Shown: positions 51,816-60,427 of the stretch, piece after piece
Layout of the letters: every line of letters begins with the position of its first letter
Position numbering within the stretch: position 1 is the stretch's first letter
DNA from: Pseudomonas turukhanskensis
GTDB taxonomy: Bacteria; Pseudomonadota; Gammaproteobacteria; Pseudomonadales; Pseudomonadaceae
Length of the DNA stretch: 64,000 nt
Direction: 5' to 3'
Assembly (NCBI RefSeq): GCF_027922365.1
Contig: NZ_BSFN01000004.1
Span: 1-64,000, forward strand
Program-made: the position numbers and the translations under genes
The notes under the pieces: generated by a model
Databases searched by the model: none
What the model saw: the letters and a program-made list of their open reading frames with translations, nothing else
Told to the model about the DNA's origin: nothing

Positions 51816-54800
51816 TTATTCAAATCGCTCATCTTTTGCCTTGTCTCTCTTAGTTTCCGAGGCTCTTTCTTCAGCAATTTCGGCATAGAGTTGGGTCGTA
51901 GATTGACTTACGAACGGCATAAGTTTTGCGGGGATAAGCTGGTCCAAGGCATCCAGTAACTGTGCATTTTCTTCAATTTTTGCTGCTCGCGAGCCACTCC
52001 ACATATTTGGTCTAAATCGATCAATGAATGTTTCGAGTATTATTCGAGTATCAGCGGCGTTAGCGAGGAGCATTTTGGCCTGATCAGACCAAACGAGTGG
52101 ACCGTTTAACTCTGGCCTGTGCGCGAATGTTATGACAGAGGCCATTAAGCTATACCTAGACTTTGGATTCTGTTTGCACCATTCGAGTAAAACTTCTGGG
52201 CTTACCTCGTCCAAAGGATTTTCATCGATATGATCAAATAACTCTACATACGATTTGTCTTCCTCGGTGTCTACACCGAGCATTGCTTCTAATACCGCCG
52301 CCGGTTGGGCTTTGAGGAGTGCCCGGAGAATTTGCGTATTTTCAAATGAGTAAGTCTCTTTGGCCTCAATTGCGCTCCTAAGTTTCGCCGCGAATTTTTG
52401 CGCAGCAGTATTAGCCTGGACGTTTGCTAAGCAGATTTTAATGAGTTCGACTATCCGGTGCTCTTGAGTGGAGTTTCCCCTCTCGAACGTGAAGCACTGC
52501 AATATCTCCTGGGATATTAAAAGGAGTTCTGTATCGTAGGGCCGGTTAGCTTGGCGGTCGGTAAAAAGCCGGGCGTGCAATATTTCCAGCGCTGAATTGA
52601 AGCCTCCGGTCTTGCTCGCAATACGTATAAGAAGGTCTCTCAAAACGTGAGCTGGCAAATTATTTGTAGCTGGCCCGTAAGCAAGATTGGTATACCTTTG
52701 AACTTGGACACTCTCTAGATCCAATGCGGAATTTAACCGCTTCACGCCCCGGTCACTAAGTTCCACCGCAGACTGGAAAAGAGGGAGCAGTGGCGCGAGC
52801 TTAGGAGCATCGATAATAGAGTCAAAAATTTCCTCTGCTGCATTGGTGTCGCGTTTCCATAGTTCAGCAAGGTATCCCCTCATAACTTGAATATCGAGTT
52901 GGTCCGAAGCTACTAAATCCATAGCCTTTACCATTTCTTGCCAGATTTCCCTGTGGGCTAAAGCTGCTGCAGCGACACCACGACCAAACGAATACGTTCG
53001 CGGTCCCCCGCAAAGAACTTCTGGAAGAACCTCGCGCAATTGCCTCCGATCTAGGCCAATTTGCGTACCTAGTTCTTCTGCTTTCTTCTCAAGAGTTTCA
53101 TAACTATGGGAAACTCCATTGTCAGCTAGCTCAATTTCGTCCATATAAGTGTTGCCAAGAACGGTGGCTTTTACCTGAGCGGGTAGATCCGAAGGGCTCA
53201 GATCACTGGCTAGTACCTGGAGACGTGCACGTTCTTCAACGGAGAGGCGTGCGCCGTCAAACGCAAGTATCTGTCGCGTTGCAGCCCATCCTTCATACCA
53301 GAATCTATCACCTGCGAGCCTGCGTAGAAGCGCTTCCAGCTTTTCCGTATCGATAAGGGTGTTCCACAGGGGTCTGAAATTTTTGCCAAAGAGATCTCGT
53401 AGTTGCCTGTTCAGTTCTCCGCTGCGGTTGCATGTCCTCTCCAGCAGTAACAGTGCGTTGCTATACCACTCATCTAGCTCATCTTGTCTTCTGGGCACGT
53501 AACCAAAGTCTCTTGACCTAGCCCCGAATTCAAATTGACGGCTCGAACTGAAATGGCCGGTTCTCAGCATTTGCGCCAATGCTGAAACCCCTAGCGACGT
53601 CATATTTCTGTCAGGGGAAAGGAGGAGATTTTCGATCGTTGCAAGGCGTTGCGCTGCAGTAGCATGGGTTCCTGAAAGGTAGATAGTGAACAGCGACATC
53701 AAAGTTTCCGACGCCACTTTCGACGTTCGTTCGTCTTCACCATGCACTGCGATTCGCACCAATAACGAAGCACTTTTCTCGAATAAGGCTGGCTCATAAG
53801 CAATTGATCGTAGAAGACGAGAGTGATCCGTCGTTGGAGTGAACAGAGGGTCGTGAAAAGCCCTTTCAAAGGCTGCAAGTACGGCATCTGGGGCCACGGG
53901 TGTCAAATTTTCGAACGTCTGCTTTTCCAGCTCGCTGTGATTGGATAAGTTTCCTAGGAGTCCATGTGGCGACAACCAATTTGTCGCAATTTCCACCGCC
54001 TTAGTGTGCGCGTGTAGAAACGAAAGTCTCCGAGAAAAAGATCGTGCTAGCCGATCATTGCCACCATCAATGAACACCTGCTTGATGAGGTCAAATGGTG
54101 TGTCTTCTAACGCGCGTGCCGCGAGCCGGTTGGCTATAGCATGGGGCAATACCGCTCGCCAGGGTCCTCGTTTTTGCACAAGCTCTCGTCGCAACAACTC
54201 AGCCACGTGCCGGTAAAGCGCCGATGTAGAGAAACCTATCAATGAAGCGATTGTTGGCAGCTCTGCGTTTTCACCAGCAAGGTTTTCCCCTTCAAACGAG
54301 TACACTAACGAGCACACTTGTGCAGCTAACAACAAGTCGTTGTCGTGCGTTTGTCTTTGTCGGAAAAGACGTTGAAACAGCTCCTCATTTGATAATCCTG
54401 CGATCGAATCGGTATGTTTAACCGTCTCTCCAAGAGCAATGGCGATTCTTGCGTTGCCGCCCGATACATCAGCGATAGTTCGGGCATCCACTTGGGAAAG
54501 GTGTGAAAACCTTCGATGAAGCAATTTCACAATAAGCTCGGAGGAAGAGGTGTCGAGGGTGACGACCTGTGTTCCTTCCGGCTGATCGTCGCGTATGTCG
54601 TACTCCACCGTAAGCACGCTCACGGTGCTGGCTTGGCCACTACATAGTTCTGCCAACCTTTCGTGGAGAGCAGATGGGCAGTTGTCTACAACAACCACAG
54701 CCCGAGCTCGATTTGCGATTAGGTCCGAGGCTAGCCCTATCGGCTGCGGTTCAGGGTTGTCGGATAAATTTGTGTATACCGCTATAGCAGGGGGAAGCGG

Positions 54801-55583
54801 GCGAGCGCCTAGTTTTGCATCGAATAGAGCCTGAACTAGCCTGGTTTTACCGACTCCCGACAAACCAACCAAACGTACTACAGCTCCTTCTCTAGCGAGT
54901 ACATCGCGAAGCTCATCAATTGTTTCGATCAGCGATTGGGCCGGCGTGTCATAGCGCTTTCCCATGTGAAGCCGCAGCTTGTCATCGAGTAAGTATTCGG
55001 CATCCACGGACTCCGCATTTCCACTCCAAGCCCCATACGGTTTCCAGCCGATTAGGGATCGACCAAGTTTTTCCTTAACCCAGACAACCAGCCCAGGATA
55101 TAACCTGACCCAGGTTGCAAGGCGTGTACGATCATAAAAGTCCGTGTGGAGCTGGTCCGCTGTCTTAAGATCGCTCAGTCCTTCGCGGAGTGCATCTCTT
55201 CGATTTTGAAGCGCACTGTCGGCAGCGGCCCCTCTGGCGCTAACGATGATGTAGGCGCCAGCTTCGCTAACTAGGTTTTGAATTACCTGCCGAATTTTTC
55301 CTTTAGGCCGCATCTCGGCGAGAATCTTTGCCCGAGGCATGTCAGGAAGTTTCACTTGGAAACCAGTGCTACCTCGAGGAATAAATCCACTGATTTGAGA
55401 GCCAGCTGGAAGCTCTACCCGCACATCTAAACCGCCGTCGGCAGCAGTCTGGTTACCTCCCCATGTCACTGCCGATGGCGAATACCCCTTGGAAATCAGT
55501 TCGGCCTCACAAAGACGGCCAACCAACTCACGTAAGTCGATGTCATTTAAGTAACTTATGTCATCTGAGGTCACATCGAACAT
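51816..55583 (-). CDS. STAND-type NTPase with N-terminal PD-(D/E)XK nuclease-like domain, candidate Avs-like defence protein
   Basis: About 1255 residues from the ATG at 55583 (AAAGGT upstream); an in-frame TTG at 55625 would add 14 residues. Residues 49-53 (DGGLD) and 76-78 (QVK) fit the D-x(n)-(Q/E)xK core of Mrr-like restriction nucleases. A P-loop GLSGVGKT lies at 240-247, a Walker B-like VVVVD ends at 300 and SGGNARIA at about 374 matches the GxP/sensor area of STAND ATPases. The remaining 850 residues are helical with no assigned domain, as in the sensor repeats of Avs proteins. Codon use is visibly AT-richer than the neighbours, consistent with transfer. No partner gene is apparent. 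Inference: an antiviral STAND nuclease that degrades DNA after sensing a phage protein; family membership needs a profile search. Confidence 0.75.
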   Translation of the reverse strand: MFDVTSDDISYLNDIDLRELVGRLCEAELISKGYSPSAVTWGGNQTAADGGLDVRVELPAGSQISGFIPRGSTGFQVKLPDMPRAKILAEMRPKGKIRQVIQNLVSEAGAYIIVSARGAAADSALQNRRDALREGLSDLKTADQLHTDFYDRTRLATWVRLYPGLVVWVKEKLGRSLIGWKPYGAWSGNAESVDAEYLLDDKLRLHMGKRYDTPAQSLIETIDELRDVLAREGAVVRLVGLSGVGKTRLVQALFDAKLGARPLPPAIAVYTNLSDNPEPQPIGLASDLIANRARAVVVVDNCPSALHERLAELCSGQASTVSVLTVEYDIRDDQPEGTQVVTLDTSSSELIVKLLHRRFSHLSQVDARTIADVSGGNARIAIALGETVKHTDSIAGLSNEELFQRLFRQRQTHDNDLLLAAQVCSLVYSFEGENLAGENAELPTIASLIGFSTSALYRHVAELLRRELVQKRGPWRAVLPHAIANRLAARALEDTPFDLIKQVFIDGGNDRLARSFSRRLSFLHAHTKAVEIATNWLSPHGLLGNLSNHSELEKQTFENLTPVAPDAVLAAFERAFHDPLFTPTTDHSRLLRSIAYEPALFEKSASLLVRIAVHGEDERTSKVASETLMSLFTIYLSGTHATAAQRLATIENLLLSPDRNMTSLGVSALAQMLRTGHFSSSRQFEFGARSRDFGYVPRRQDELDEWYSNALLLLERTCNRSGELNRQLRDLFGKNFRPLWNTLIDTEKLEALLRRLAGDRFWYEGWAATRQILAFDGARLSVEERARLQVLASDLSPSDLPAQVKATVLGNTYMDEIELADNGVSHSYETLEKKAEELGTQIGLDRRQLREVLPEVLCGGPRTYSFGRGVAAAALAHREIWQEMVKAMDLVASDQLDIQVMRGYLAELWKRDTNAAEEIFDSIIDAPKLAPLLPLFQSAVELSDRGVKRLNSALDLESVQVQRYTNLAYGPATNNLPAHVLRDLLIRIASKTGGFNSALEILHARLFTDRQANRPYDTELLLISQEILQCFTFERGNSTQEHRIVELIKICLANVQANTAAQKFAAKLRSAIEAKETYSFENTQILRALLKAQPAAVLEAMLGVDTEEDKSYVELFDHIDENPLDEVSPEVLLEWCKQNPKSRYSLMASVITFAHRPELNGPLVWSDQAKMLLANAADTRIILETFIDRFRPNMWSGSRAAKIEENAQLLDALDQLIPAKLMPFVSQSTTQLYAEIAEERASETKRDKAKDERFE

Positions 55584-55819
55584 TGGCGTCTTACCTTTAT
55601 CGAGTTTGAGCTGGACGATGGCCAAGTGTTACTTGAACAAGTGATTGGAGTGAGAACCCAAGCACGGGGGGAGAGCTTTAACACCAAGAATTTGCAAAGT
55701 AGGCATTTGATTTTTGGTAAGCGTGAGCCAGTCTTGCCTGACGCATCATTGAATCCTAGCTATGGGCGTGAAACGTTGAATCGAAGGTATATGGGGTAGT
55801 TTTCCCTACTCCAAAACGC
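55584..55819. other. 5' region of the STAND gene, no gene seen
   Basis: 236 bases. It contains ACTTGAACAAGT (about 55631-55642), a 12-base near-palindrome close to the STAND gene start that could be a regulatory site. Nothing else is supported. Confidence 0.35.
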
Positions 55820-56068
55820 ATGTCATCCTCCGGATGCTGTCGCTTGCTATCGTCCCCTTTAGGCTTGGATTGTCAAAGGCGAGCGCTGATTTATGCCCTG
55901 CAAGCCAATGAAAGCGAAGCTTACCTGATGATGTACGTCGAAGCGCTGTCTGCCGCTGATGCCTTTATCAACAAAAAACTTGAGTCCGCTATCGTGCAAA
56001 CGCTTAGTGAAATGGCCAAGGCGTTGGTCAACTCGACCAAGCAGGGTGAGGGCAAGCCAACGGTTTAA
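55820..56068 (+). CDS. Small hypothetical protein, possibly truncated
   Basis: 82 residues from the first ATG but without a convincing RBS; internal starts near MMYVEALSAAD (about 55931) are possible. The C-terminal half (YVEALSAADAFINKKLE then VQTLSEMAKALVN) looks like a real helical protein, reminiscent of small DUF3077-type Pseudomonas proteins, but I do not assign it. A good terminator follows at 56091, which supports a genuine gene 3' end. The unconvincing 5' half suggests that the beginning was lost when neighbouring DNA was inserted. Confidence 0.4.
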   Translation: MSSSGCCRLLSSPLGLDCQRRALIYALQANESEAYLMMYVEALSAADAFINKKLESAIVQTLSEMAKALVNSTKQGEGKPTV

Positions 56069-56090
56069 ACGCGGTTAGCTGAGTGTGAGA

Positions 56091-56116
56091 AAGGCGCCTT
56101 GTGGGGCGCCTTTTTT
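56091..56116 (+). terminator. Rho-independent terminator
   Basis: AAGGCGCC (56091-56098) and GGCGCCTT (56105-56112) form an 8-bp stem with a TTGTGG loop, followed by TTTTTT through 56116. It terminates the small gene at 55820. Confidence 0.85.
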
Positions 56117-56134
56117 GCGGTGCTTGGACGGTGT

Positions 56135-56243
56135 GTAGGTTGGGTTGAGCGCAGCGAAGCCCAACGTCGCTCAATCAATTTTCAGGAGTAGCGTTTGGCG
56201 TGGCACCGCTGTTGGGCTTCGCCTTTGGCTCAACCCAACCTAC
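56135..56243. repeat. Inverted repeat of the GTAGGTTGGGTTGAGC family
   Basis: Arms GTAGGTTGGGTTGAGC (56135-56150) and GCTCAACCCAACCTAC (56228-56243) are exact inverted copies about 77 bases apart, with a second AAGCCCAAC/GTTGGGCTT pair inside. Common in pseudomonad intergenic DNA. An incomplete additional copy follows to about 56265. Confidence 0.8.
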
Positions 56244-56303
56244 GATACTTCGCCTCCGGCTCAACCCTGCCTGCGCGGGAACGACGGTGGTTTTTGCTGC
56301 TGG

Positions 56304-57137
56304 CTATATCCCATCCGTCGAGTGCGACAACTCCCGCCACTGCTCCATCTCCCCCAACATCTTTTGCAACTTTCCGGTCACCTGCTGATACGCATCCGAG
56401 CCCGCCAAATAGCGCAGCGGCGGCGTTTCGCTGTTGGCCAGTTGCACCAGGGCGGCGCCGAGTTTGGCTGGGTTGCCGGTTTGCTGGTGGTTGTACGCGG
56501 CCGAGGCGCCTTTTACTTTGGCGGTGAAGGCGGCGTAGTCGTCCAGTGCGCGCTGGCCAAACACGGCGGAGCTGGCGTCAAGGAAGTCGGTGCGGAAGAC
56601 GCCGGGTTCTACCAGGGTGACCTTGATGCCGAACTGGGCCACTTCCTGGGCCAACGATTCGGAGAAGCCTTCCACGGCGAATTTGGAGGCGCAGTACAGC
56701 GCGGCGCCGCCCATGCCCAGTACGCCGCCCATGGAGGATACGTTGAACACGTGGCCGCTGCGTTGTTGGCGCATCACGGGCAGCACGGCGCGGCAGACGT
56801 TGAAGACGCCGAAGACGTTGGTGGCGAATTGGTTGTCGGCGTCTGCGCTGAAGTTGTCTTCGAAGGGGGCCAGTTGGCCGTAGCCGGCGTTGTTGACCAG
56901 TACGTCGATGCGACCGAACTGGGTGACGGCTTGTTCGGCGGCGGCCAGGGCCTGGGCTTCGTTGCTGACGTCCAATGGCACGGCCAGCACGCGCTCGCCG
57001 TATTCGGCAAATACCTGATGCAGCGGTTCCAGACGTCGGCCGCTGACCACCACGTTGTCGCCGGCCGCCAGTGCCGCTTTGGCAATGGCGGCGCCCAGGC
57101 CGCGGGCGGCCCCGGTGATAAACCAGACTTTGCTCAT
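56304..57137 (-). CDS. SDR-family oxidoreductase
   Basis: 277 residues from the ATG at 57137 (GGAG upstream on the minus strand). TGAARGLGAAIA cofactor motif, Arg-Arg in VSGRRLEPL (NADP tendency), NNAGYG, catalytic YCASKFAVEGFSESLAQE; this is the 'oxidoreductase' SDR group often annotated as ketoacyl reductase-like. It is the last gene of a minus-strand run MFS-ferredoxin-reductase-SDR, 69 bases after the reductase. Confidence 0.87.
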   Translation of the reverse strand: MSKVWFITGAARGLGAAIAKAALAAGDNVVVSGRRLEPLHQVFAEYGERVLAVPLDVSNEAQALAAAEQAVTQFGRIDVLVNNAGYGQLAPFEDNFSADADNQFATNVFGVFNVCRAVLPVMRQQRSGHVFNVSSMGGVLGMGGAALYCASKFAVEGFSESLAQEVAQFGIKVTLVEPGVFRTDFLDASSAVFGQRALDDYAAFTAKVKGASAAYNHQQTGNPAKLGAALVQLANSETPPLRYLAGSDAYQQVTGKLQKMLGEMEQWRELSHSTDGI

Positions 57138-57206
57138 GGATGTGCTCCGTAAAAAAAGCCGCGCACAACCGGGGAAGACTGGCGCGGCCAAAAAGGGAAA
57201 CTTGTG

Positions 57207-58442
57207 TTAGTCGCGGTTGGCGGCTTCCCAGGTTTTTAATTCGAAGCCTTCTGCCGCGGCTTCGGCGGCGGTCAGCTTCGGCGCGCGGGCGAGGATTTTG
57301 CGCGCGGCCATGTGGTCGCCCATGCGGTTGCACGATTCAACGGCCACCAGGCGCTCGTTACGAAAGCACAGTACGGACAGTTGCTGTTCGGCGGCCGAAC
57401 CCAGCACAACGGTGCTGTCGTAGCCGTTGCTCAGGCCGGCGATTTGCAGTTTGAGGTTGCCCTGGTCGGTCCAGAACCAGGGCAGGGCGCCGTACTGGGC
57501 GGGTTTGCCCATTAGCCGGGCGGCGACGGTGCGGGCCTGGTCGATGGCGTTTTGTACCGATTCCAGGCGGGTGTGCTGTTCGTCGTTTTGCAGGCAGGGA
57601 AAGCTGGCCACGTCGCCGAGGGCGGAAATGCTCGGGTCGCTGGTGAGCAGGTTGGCGTCCACTTTGATGCCGTTTTCGATATCCAGCCCGGCCTCGGTGG
57701 CCAGTTGCGCGTTGGGGATCACGCCGATGCCGAATACCACCAGGTCGGCCGGCAGGCTACGGCCGTCGTTGGTGACTACGGCGCAGACGTTGCCGTTGTC
57801 GCTGTCGATGCGGGTCAGGCCTTGGCGGAAGTCGAAGTGCACGCCCCAGGCTTCGTGGGCCTGGCGAAACAGTTCGGACATCTCGCGGGACACGGCGCGG
57901 GCCATGGGGCGCTCGCCGAGTTCCAGCACATGGACGTTGGCGCCGAGGGCGGCGGCCACGGCGGCGAATTCCAGGCCGATAAAGCCGGCGCCAATCACCA
58001 CAACGTTGCGCGCTTCTTTGGCCAGCGGCGCCAGGGCGTCGGCGTCGGCTTTGGTTTTGATGCCGAATACTTGCGGCAGGTCGGCGCCGGGCACGGGCAG
58101 CGGGCGGTTGTGGGCGCCGGTGGCCAGTACCAGGTGGTCGTAGCTCAGCGCTTCGCCGCTTGCCAGAACGACGCGTTTGTTCAGGCGGTCGATGGCGGTG
58201 GCGCTGTCGTGCAACAGCTCGATGTTTTGCGTGGCGTAGAAGTCGGCCGGGCGGAACAGCAGGTTGGTGTCCTGGATTTTGCCCAGCAGGTAGGCCTTGG
58301 ACAGCGGCGGGCGCTGGTAGGGCAGGCCGGGCTCATCACCGATCAGCTTGATGCTGCCGGTGTAGCCTTCCTGGCGTAGCGAGGCGGCCACCTGAAAACC
58401 GGCTTGGCCAGCACCGACGATTACGACTGAGGCGAGGGTCAT
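57207..58442 (-). CDS. Ferredoxin reductase, FAD/NAD(P)-dependent
   Basis: 411 residues of the putidaredoxin-reductase/BphA4-type family. FAD motif VVIVGAGQAGFQVAASLR at the N-terminus, LPYQRPPLSKAYLLGK, NAD-binding VVIGAGFIGLEFAAVAAALGA near residue 150, and C-terminal dimer domain. It transfers electrons from NAD(P)H to the [2Fe-2S] ferredoxin gene 13 bases upstream, and from there to a P450 or oxygenase. The nearest P450 is 9.3 kb away (46644) in this window. Confidence 0.9.
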   Translation of the reverse strand: MTLASVVIVGAGQAGFQVAASLRQEGYTGSIKLIGDEPGLPYQRPPLSKAYLLGKIQDTNLLFRPADFYATQNIELLHDSATAIDRLNKRVVLASGEALSYDHLVLATGAHNRPLPVPGADLPQVFGIKTKADADALAPLAKEARNVVVIGAGFIGLEFAAVAAALGANVHVLELGERPMARAVSREMSELFRQAHEAWGVHFDFRQGLTRIDSDNGNVCAVVTNDGRSLPADLVVFGIGVIPNAQLATEAGLDIENGIKVDANLLTSDPSISALGDVASFPCLQNDEQHTRLESVQNAIDQARTVAARLMGKPAQYGALPWFWTDQGNLKLQIAGLSNGYDSTVVLGSAAEQQLSVLCFRNERLVAVESCNRMGDHMAARKILARAPKLTAAEAAAEGFELKTWEAANRD

Positions 58443-58455
58443 GGGAGCTCCGGTT

Positions 58456-58776
58456 TCAGAATTGCGAGGAGGGCAGGTGCAACACCATGCCGTCCATGTC
58501 TTCGCTGATGATCAGTTGGCAGCTCAGGCGGCTGTTGTCTTTACGTTCGAAGGCGTATTCGAGCATGTCAGTTTCCATGCTTTCGGCGGCTTGCACTTTG
58601 CCCAGCCACGCTTCGTCCACGTAGGTGTGGCAGGTGGCGCAGCTGCAGGCGCCGCCGCAGTCGGCGGGCAGGCCAGGCACGGAGGCGAAGGTGGCGGCTT
58701 GCATCACCGACTGGCCAATGTCGCCCTTAACCGTATGTTCGGTGCCGTTGTGTTCAATAAACGTGAGTGTGGGCAT
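58456..58776 (-). CDS. [2Fe-2S] ferredoxin, putidaredoxin type
   Basis: 106 residues. Cluster ligands Cys40, Cys46, Cys49 and Cys86 (C-x5-C-x2-C and the distant CQLI) match the adrenodoxin/putidaredoxin family. It carries one electron at a time between the adjacent reductase and a P450. It is 33 bases upstream of an MFS stop in the same direction. Confidence 0.92.
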   Translation of the reverse strand: MPTLTFIEHNGTEHTVKGDIGQSVMQAATFASVPGLPADCGGACSCATCHTYVDEAWLGKVQAAESMETDMLEYAFERKDNSRLSCQLIISEDMDGMVLHLPSSQF

Positions 58777-58809
58777 GGTCTGCTCCGGTGTTGTTCAGGT
58801 AGTTACGGG

Positions 58810-60084
58810 TCACAAAGGGGTGAGGTGCGGTTGAGCTTGCTCTTGGGGAGTGAAGCGCGGCACGCGGCCCAGGGTCAGCAGCAAAAGCGGGCCGATCAGG
58901 CAGCAGGCGGCGCTGTACACCAACATGGCGGTGTAGTCGCCGGTACGCGCCAACATCACCGCGAACAGCAACGGCGCCAGGGCCGAGGCCACGGTGTTCA
59001 GGCCCTGGTGCACGCCGAACAGGCGGCCGTATTCGCGCAGGCCGAAGTAGCGGGCGATCAGGAAAGCGGCGATATCGAATTCGGCACCGGCGCCGAAGCC
59101 CACCAGCACGGCGGCGAGCAGCAGCGGGGCAAACTCGTTGGTGCCGCTCAGGTAGATGAAGCAGCCCACGGCCGGCAGAATCAGGCTTACGGCCGAGACG
59201 GCCGGCGGCCACAGGCGGTCGAGCAGGTAGCCGATCAGCATGCGGCCAAAGATCAAGGAAACGCCGAAGCCGCTGAAGATCAACGTGGCATCGGCCGCCG
59301 ACAGGCCTTTGGCCTGCAGCATGGGCACGGTGCTGGTGACCATGCCGACGATGGAAGAAATCACCAGCCCCAAAGCCAGGTTGCAGGTCCAGAACTTCAG
59401 CGAGCCCATGCCTTCGCGAAAACTGACGCCAGGCAGTTGCGCCAGCGCCGCGCCGTCGTTTGTGGTGCCATCGGCCACCGGCAATTTGAACCACAGCAGA
59501 ATCAACGGCAGCAGCACCAACAGGTTGAGCAGCGCCAGAATCACAAAGGCGGCGCGCCAGTCCCATTGTTCAATGCCCCAGGCCATCAGCCGAGGAATGG
59601 TGGCGGCGGTCACGCCTGTGCCGGAAAGCCCAATGGCCAGCGCCAGGCCGCGGTTGCGGTCGTACCAGAGGCTGATCAGTTGCGTCCAGGTAACGGCCAG
59701 CGCGCCCATGCCGACCAAGGGCAGCAGGGCAAAGGCGATATACATGGACCAGATATTGGCGGTGAGCTGCGTGGTGGCCAGGTAGCCGAGCGACAGCAGC
59801 AACAGGGAAATAACGGTGACGCGCTTCATGCCGTAGCGCAGGTTGAACCAGCCCACCAGCTGCAGCGACACCACGGCACCGCCAAACAGAAAGGTGATGC
59901 AGGCCTGCAATTGGCTGGGGGTCCAGCCGAAGGCGTTACCCAGCGGCACCACCAGCGTGCCGAAGCCGTAGAGCAGGGCGGCGTTGATGCTGATGGCCAC
60001 GCCGGCCACGGACAAGATAAGAATCTTCCAGCTTTGCCGGAATTCCAGGGTGTCGATTGCCGCTTCGTTCTTCGAAGGCTGCAT
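58810..60084 (-). CDS. Major facilitator superfamily transporter (paralogue C)
   Basis: 424 residues with 12 predicted TM segments. Signatures shared with the carriers at 12614 and 49926: EFRQSWKILILSVAGV near the start, TWTQLISLWYDRNRGLALA and GAGAEFDIAAFLIARYFGLREYGRLFG. First gene of the minus-strand set with ferredoxin, reductase and SDR. Probable importer of the substrate or antiporter of a product acid. Confidence 0.88.
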   Translation of the reverse strand: MQPSKNEAAIDTLEFRQSWKILILSVAGVAISINAALLYGFGTLVVPLGNAFGWTPSQLQACITFLFGGAVVSLQLVGWFNLRYGMKRVTVISLLLLSLGYLATTQLTANIWSMYIAFALLPLVGMGALAVTWTQLISLWYDRNRGLALAIGLSGTGVTAATIPRLMAWGIEQWDWRAAFVILALLNLLVLLPLILLWFKLPVADGTTNDGAALAQLPGVSFREGMGSLKFWTCNLALGLVISSIVGMVTSTVPMLQAKGLSAADATLIFSGFGVSLIFGRMLIGYLLDRLWPPAVSAVSLILPAVGCFIYLSGTNEFAPLLLAAVLVGFGAGAEFDIAAFLIARYFGLREYGRLFGVHQGLNTVASALAPLLFAVMLARTGDYTAMLVYSAACCLIGPLLLLTLGRVPRFTPQEQAQPHLTPL

Positions 60085-60427
60085 GGGGTTGGCTTCCTTA
60101 TAGGTTTTGTTGAGCCAAGCACTGCATTTAGGTGCGGGTTAGGCACCGGTTAAAGGTGTCGCCCGGCAGCCTGACGCCGCCGTTTCCAGGCTGTCCAGCA
60201 CAGCCAGTTGACCTACAGACAAACGAAAAACCTGCGCGCCTGTTGCGCTTGCATCAGGCTGGTTCGCGCTGTGTTCAACATCTGCCGCTTTTTGAGCCTG
60301 TTTGGGTTCGGCGGCTGGGGTTTGTACCAGCAGACGATTGGGAGCATATCCCTGCTAAAAACTATTTGCACATAAAATAAATAAGTGTTCATAATTTACC
60401 AAGCCTGAACCTGATAAGGAGATAAAA
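60085..60427. promoter_or_regulatory. Divergent intergenic region with dyad operator
   Basis: This 343-base gap between the minus-strand MFS and the ferredoxin operon holds no supported gene. TGCACA (60367-60372) and TGTTCA (60386-60391) are 13 bases apart and are followed by TAATTT (60392-60397), a -10-like hexamer. RBS AAGGAGA lies before the ferredoxin ATG. This is the fourth instance of the shared motif. Confidence 0.5.
60367..60391. promoter_or_regulatory. Dyad operator TGCACA-N13-TGTTCA before the ferredoxin operon
   Basis: Exact 13-base spacing as in the sites at 14921, 24223 and 29261. The half-site TGTTCA or its reverse complement TGAACA is common to all four. It is centred about 49 bases before the ferredoxin ATG. 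Confidence 0.5.

Noticed and set aside
51582..56118. Mobile island with integrase, tRNA target or direct-repeat ends around the STAND gene
   Set aside because: Composition suggests transfer, but no integrase, tRNA, transposase or matching end repeats could be seen.
58441..60153. 570-codon plus-strand frame opposite ferredoxin and MFS genes
   Set aside because: Gln/His/Gly-rich low-complexity sequence and no start signal; antisense shadow of the MFS gene.
60132..60380. 82-codon frame in the gap before the ferredoxin operon
   Set aside because: No RBS, unlikely composition and it runs into the candidate operator and promoter.
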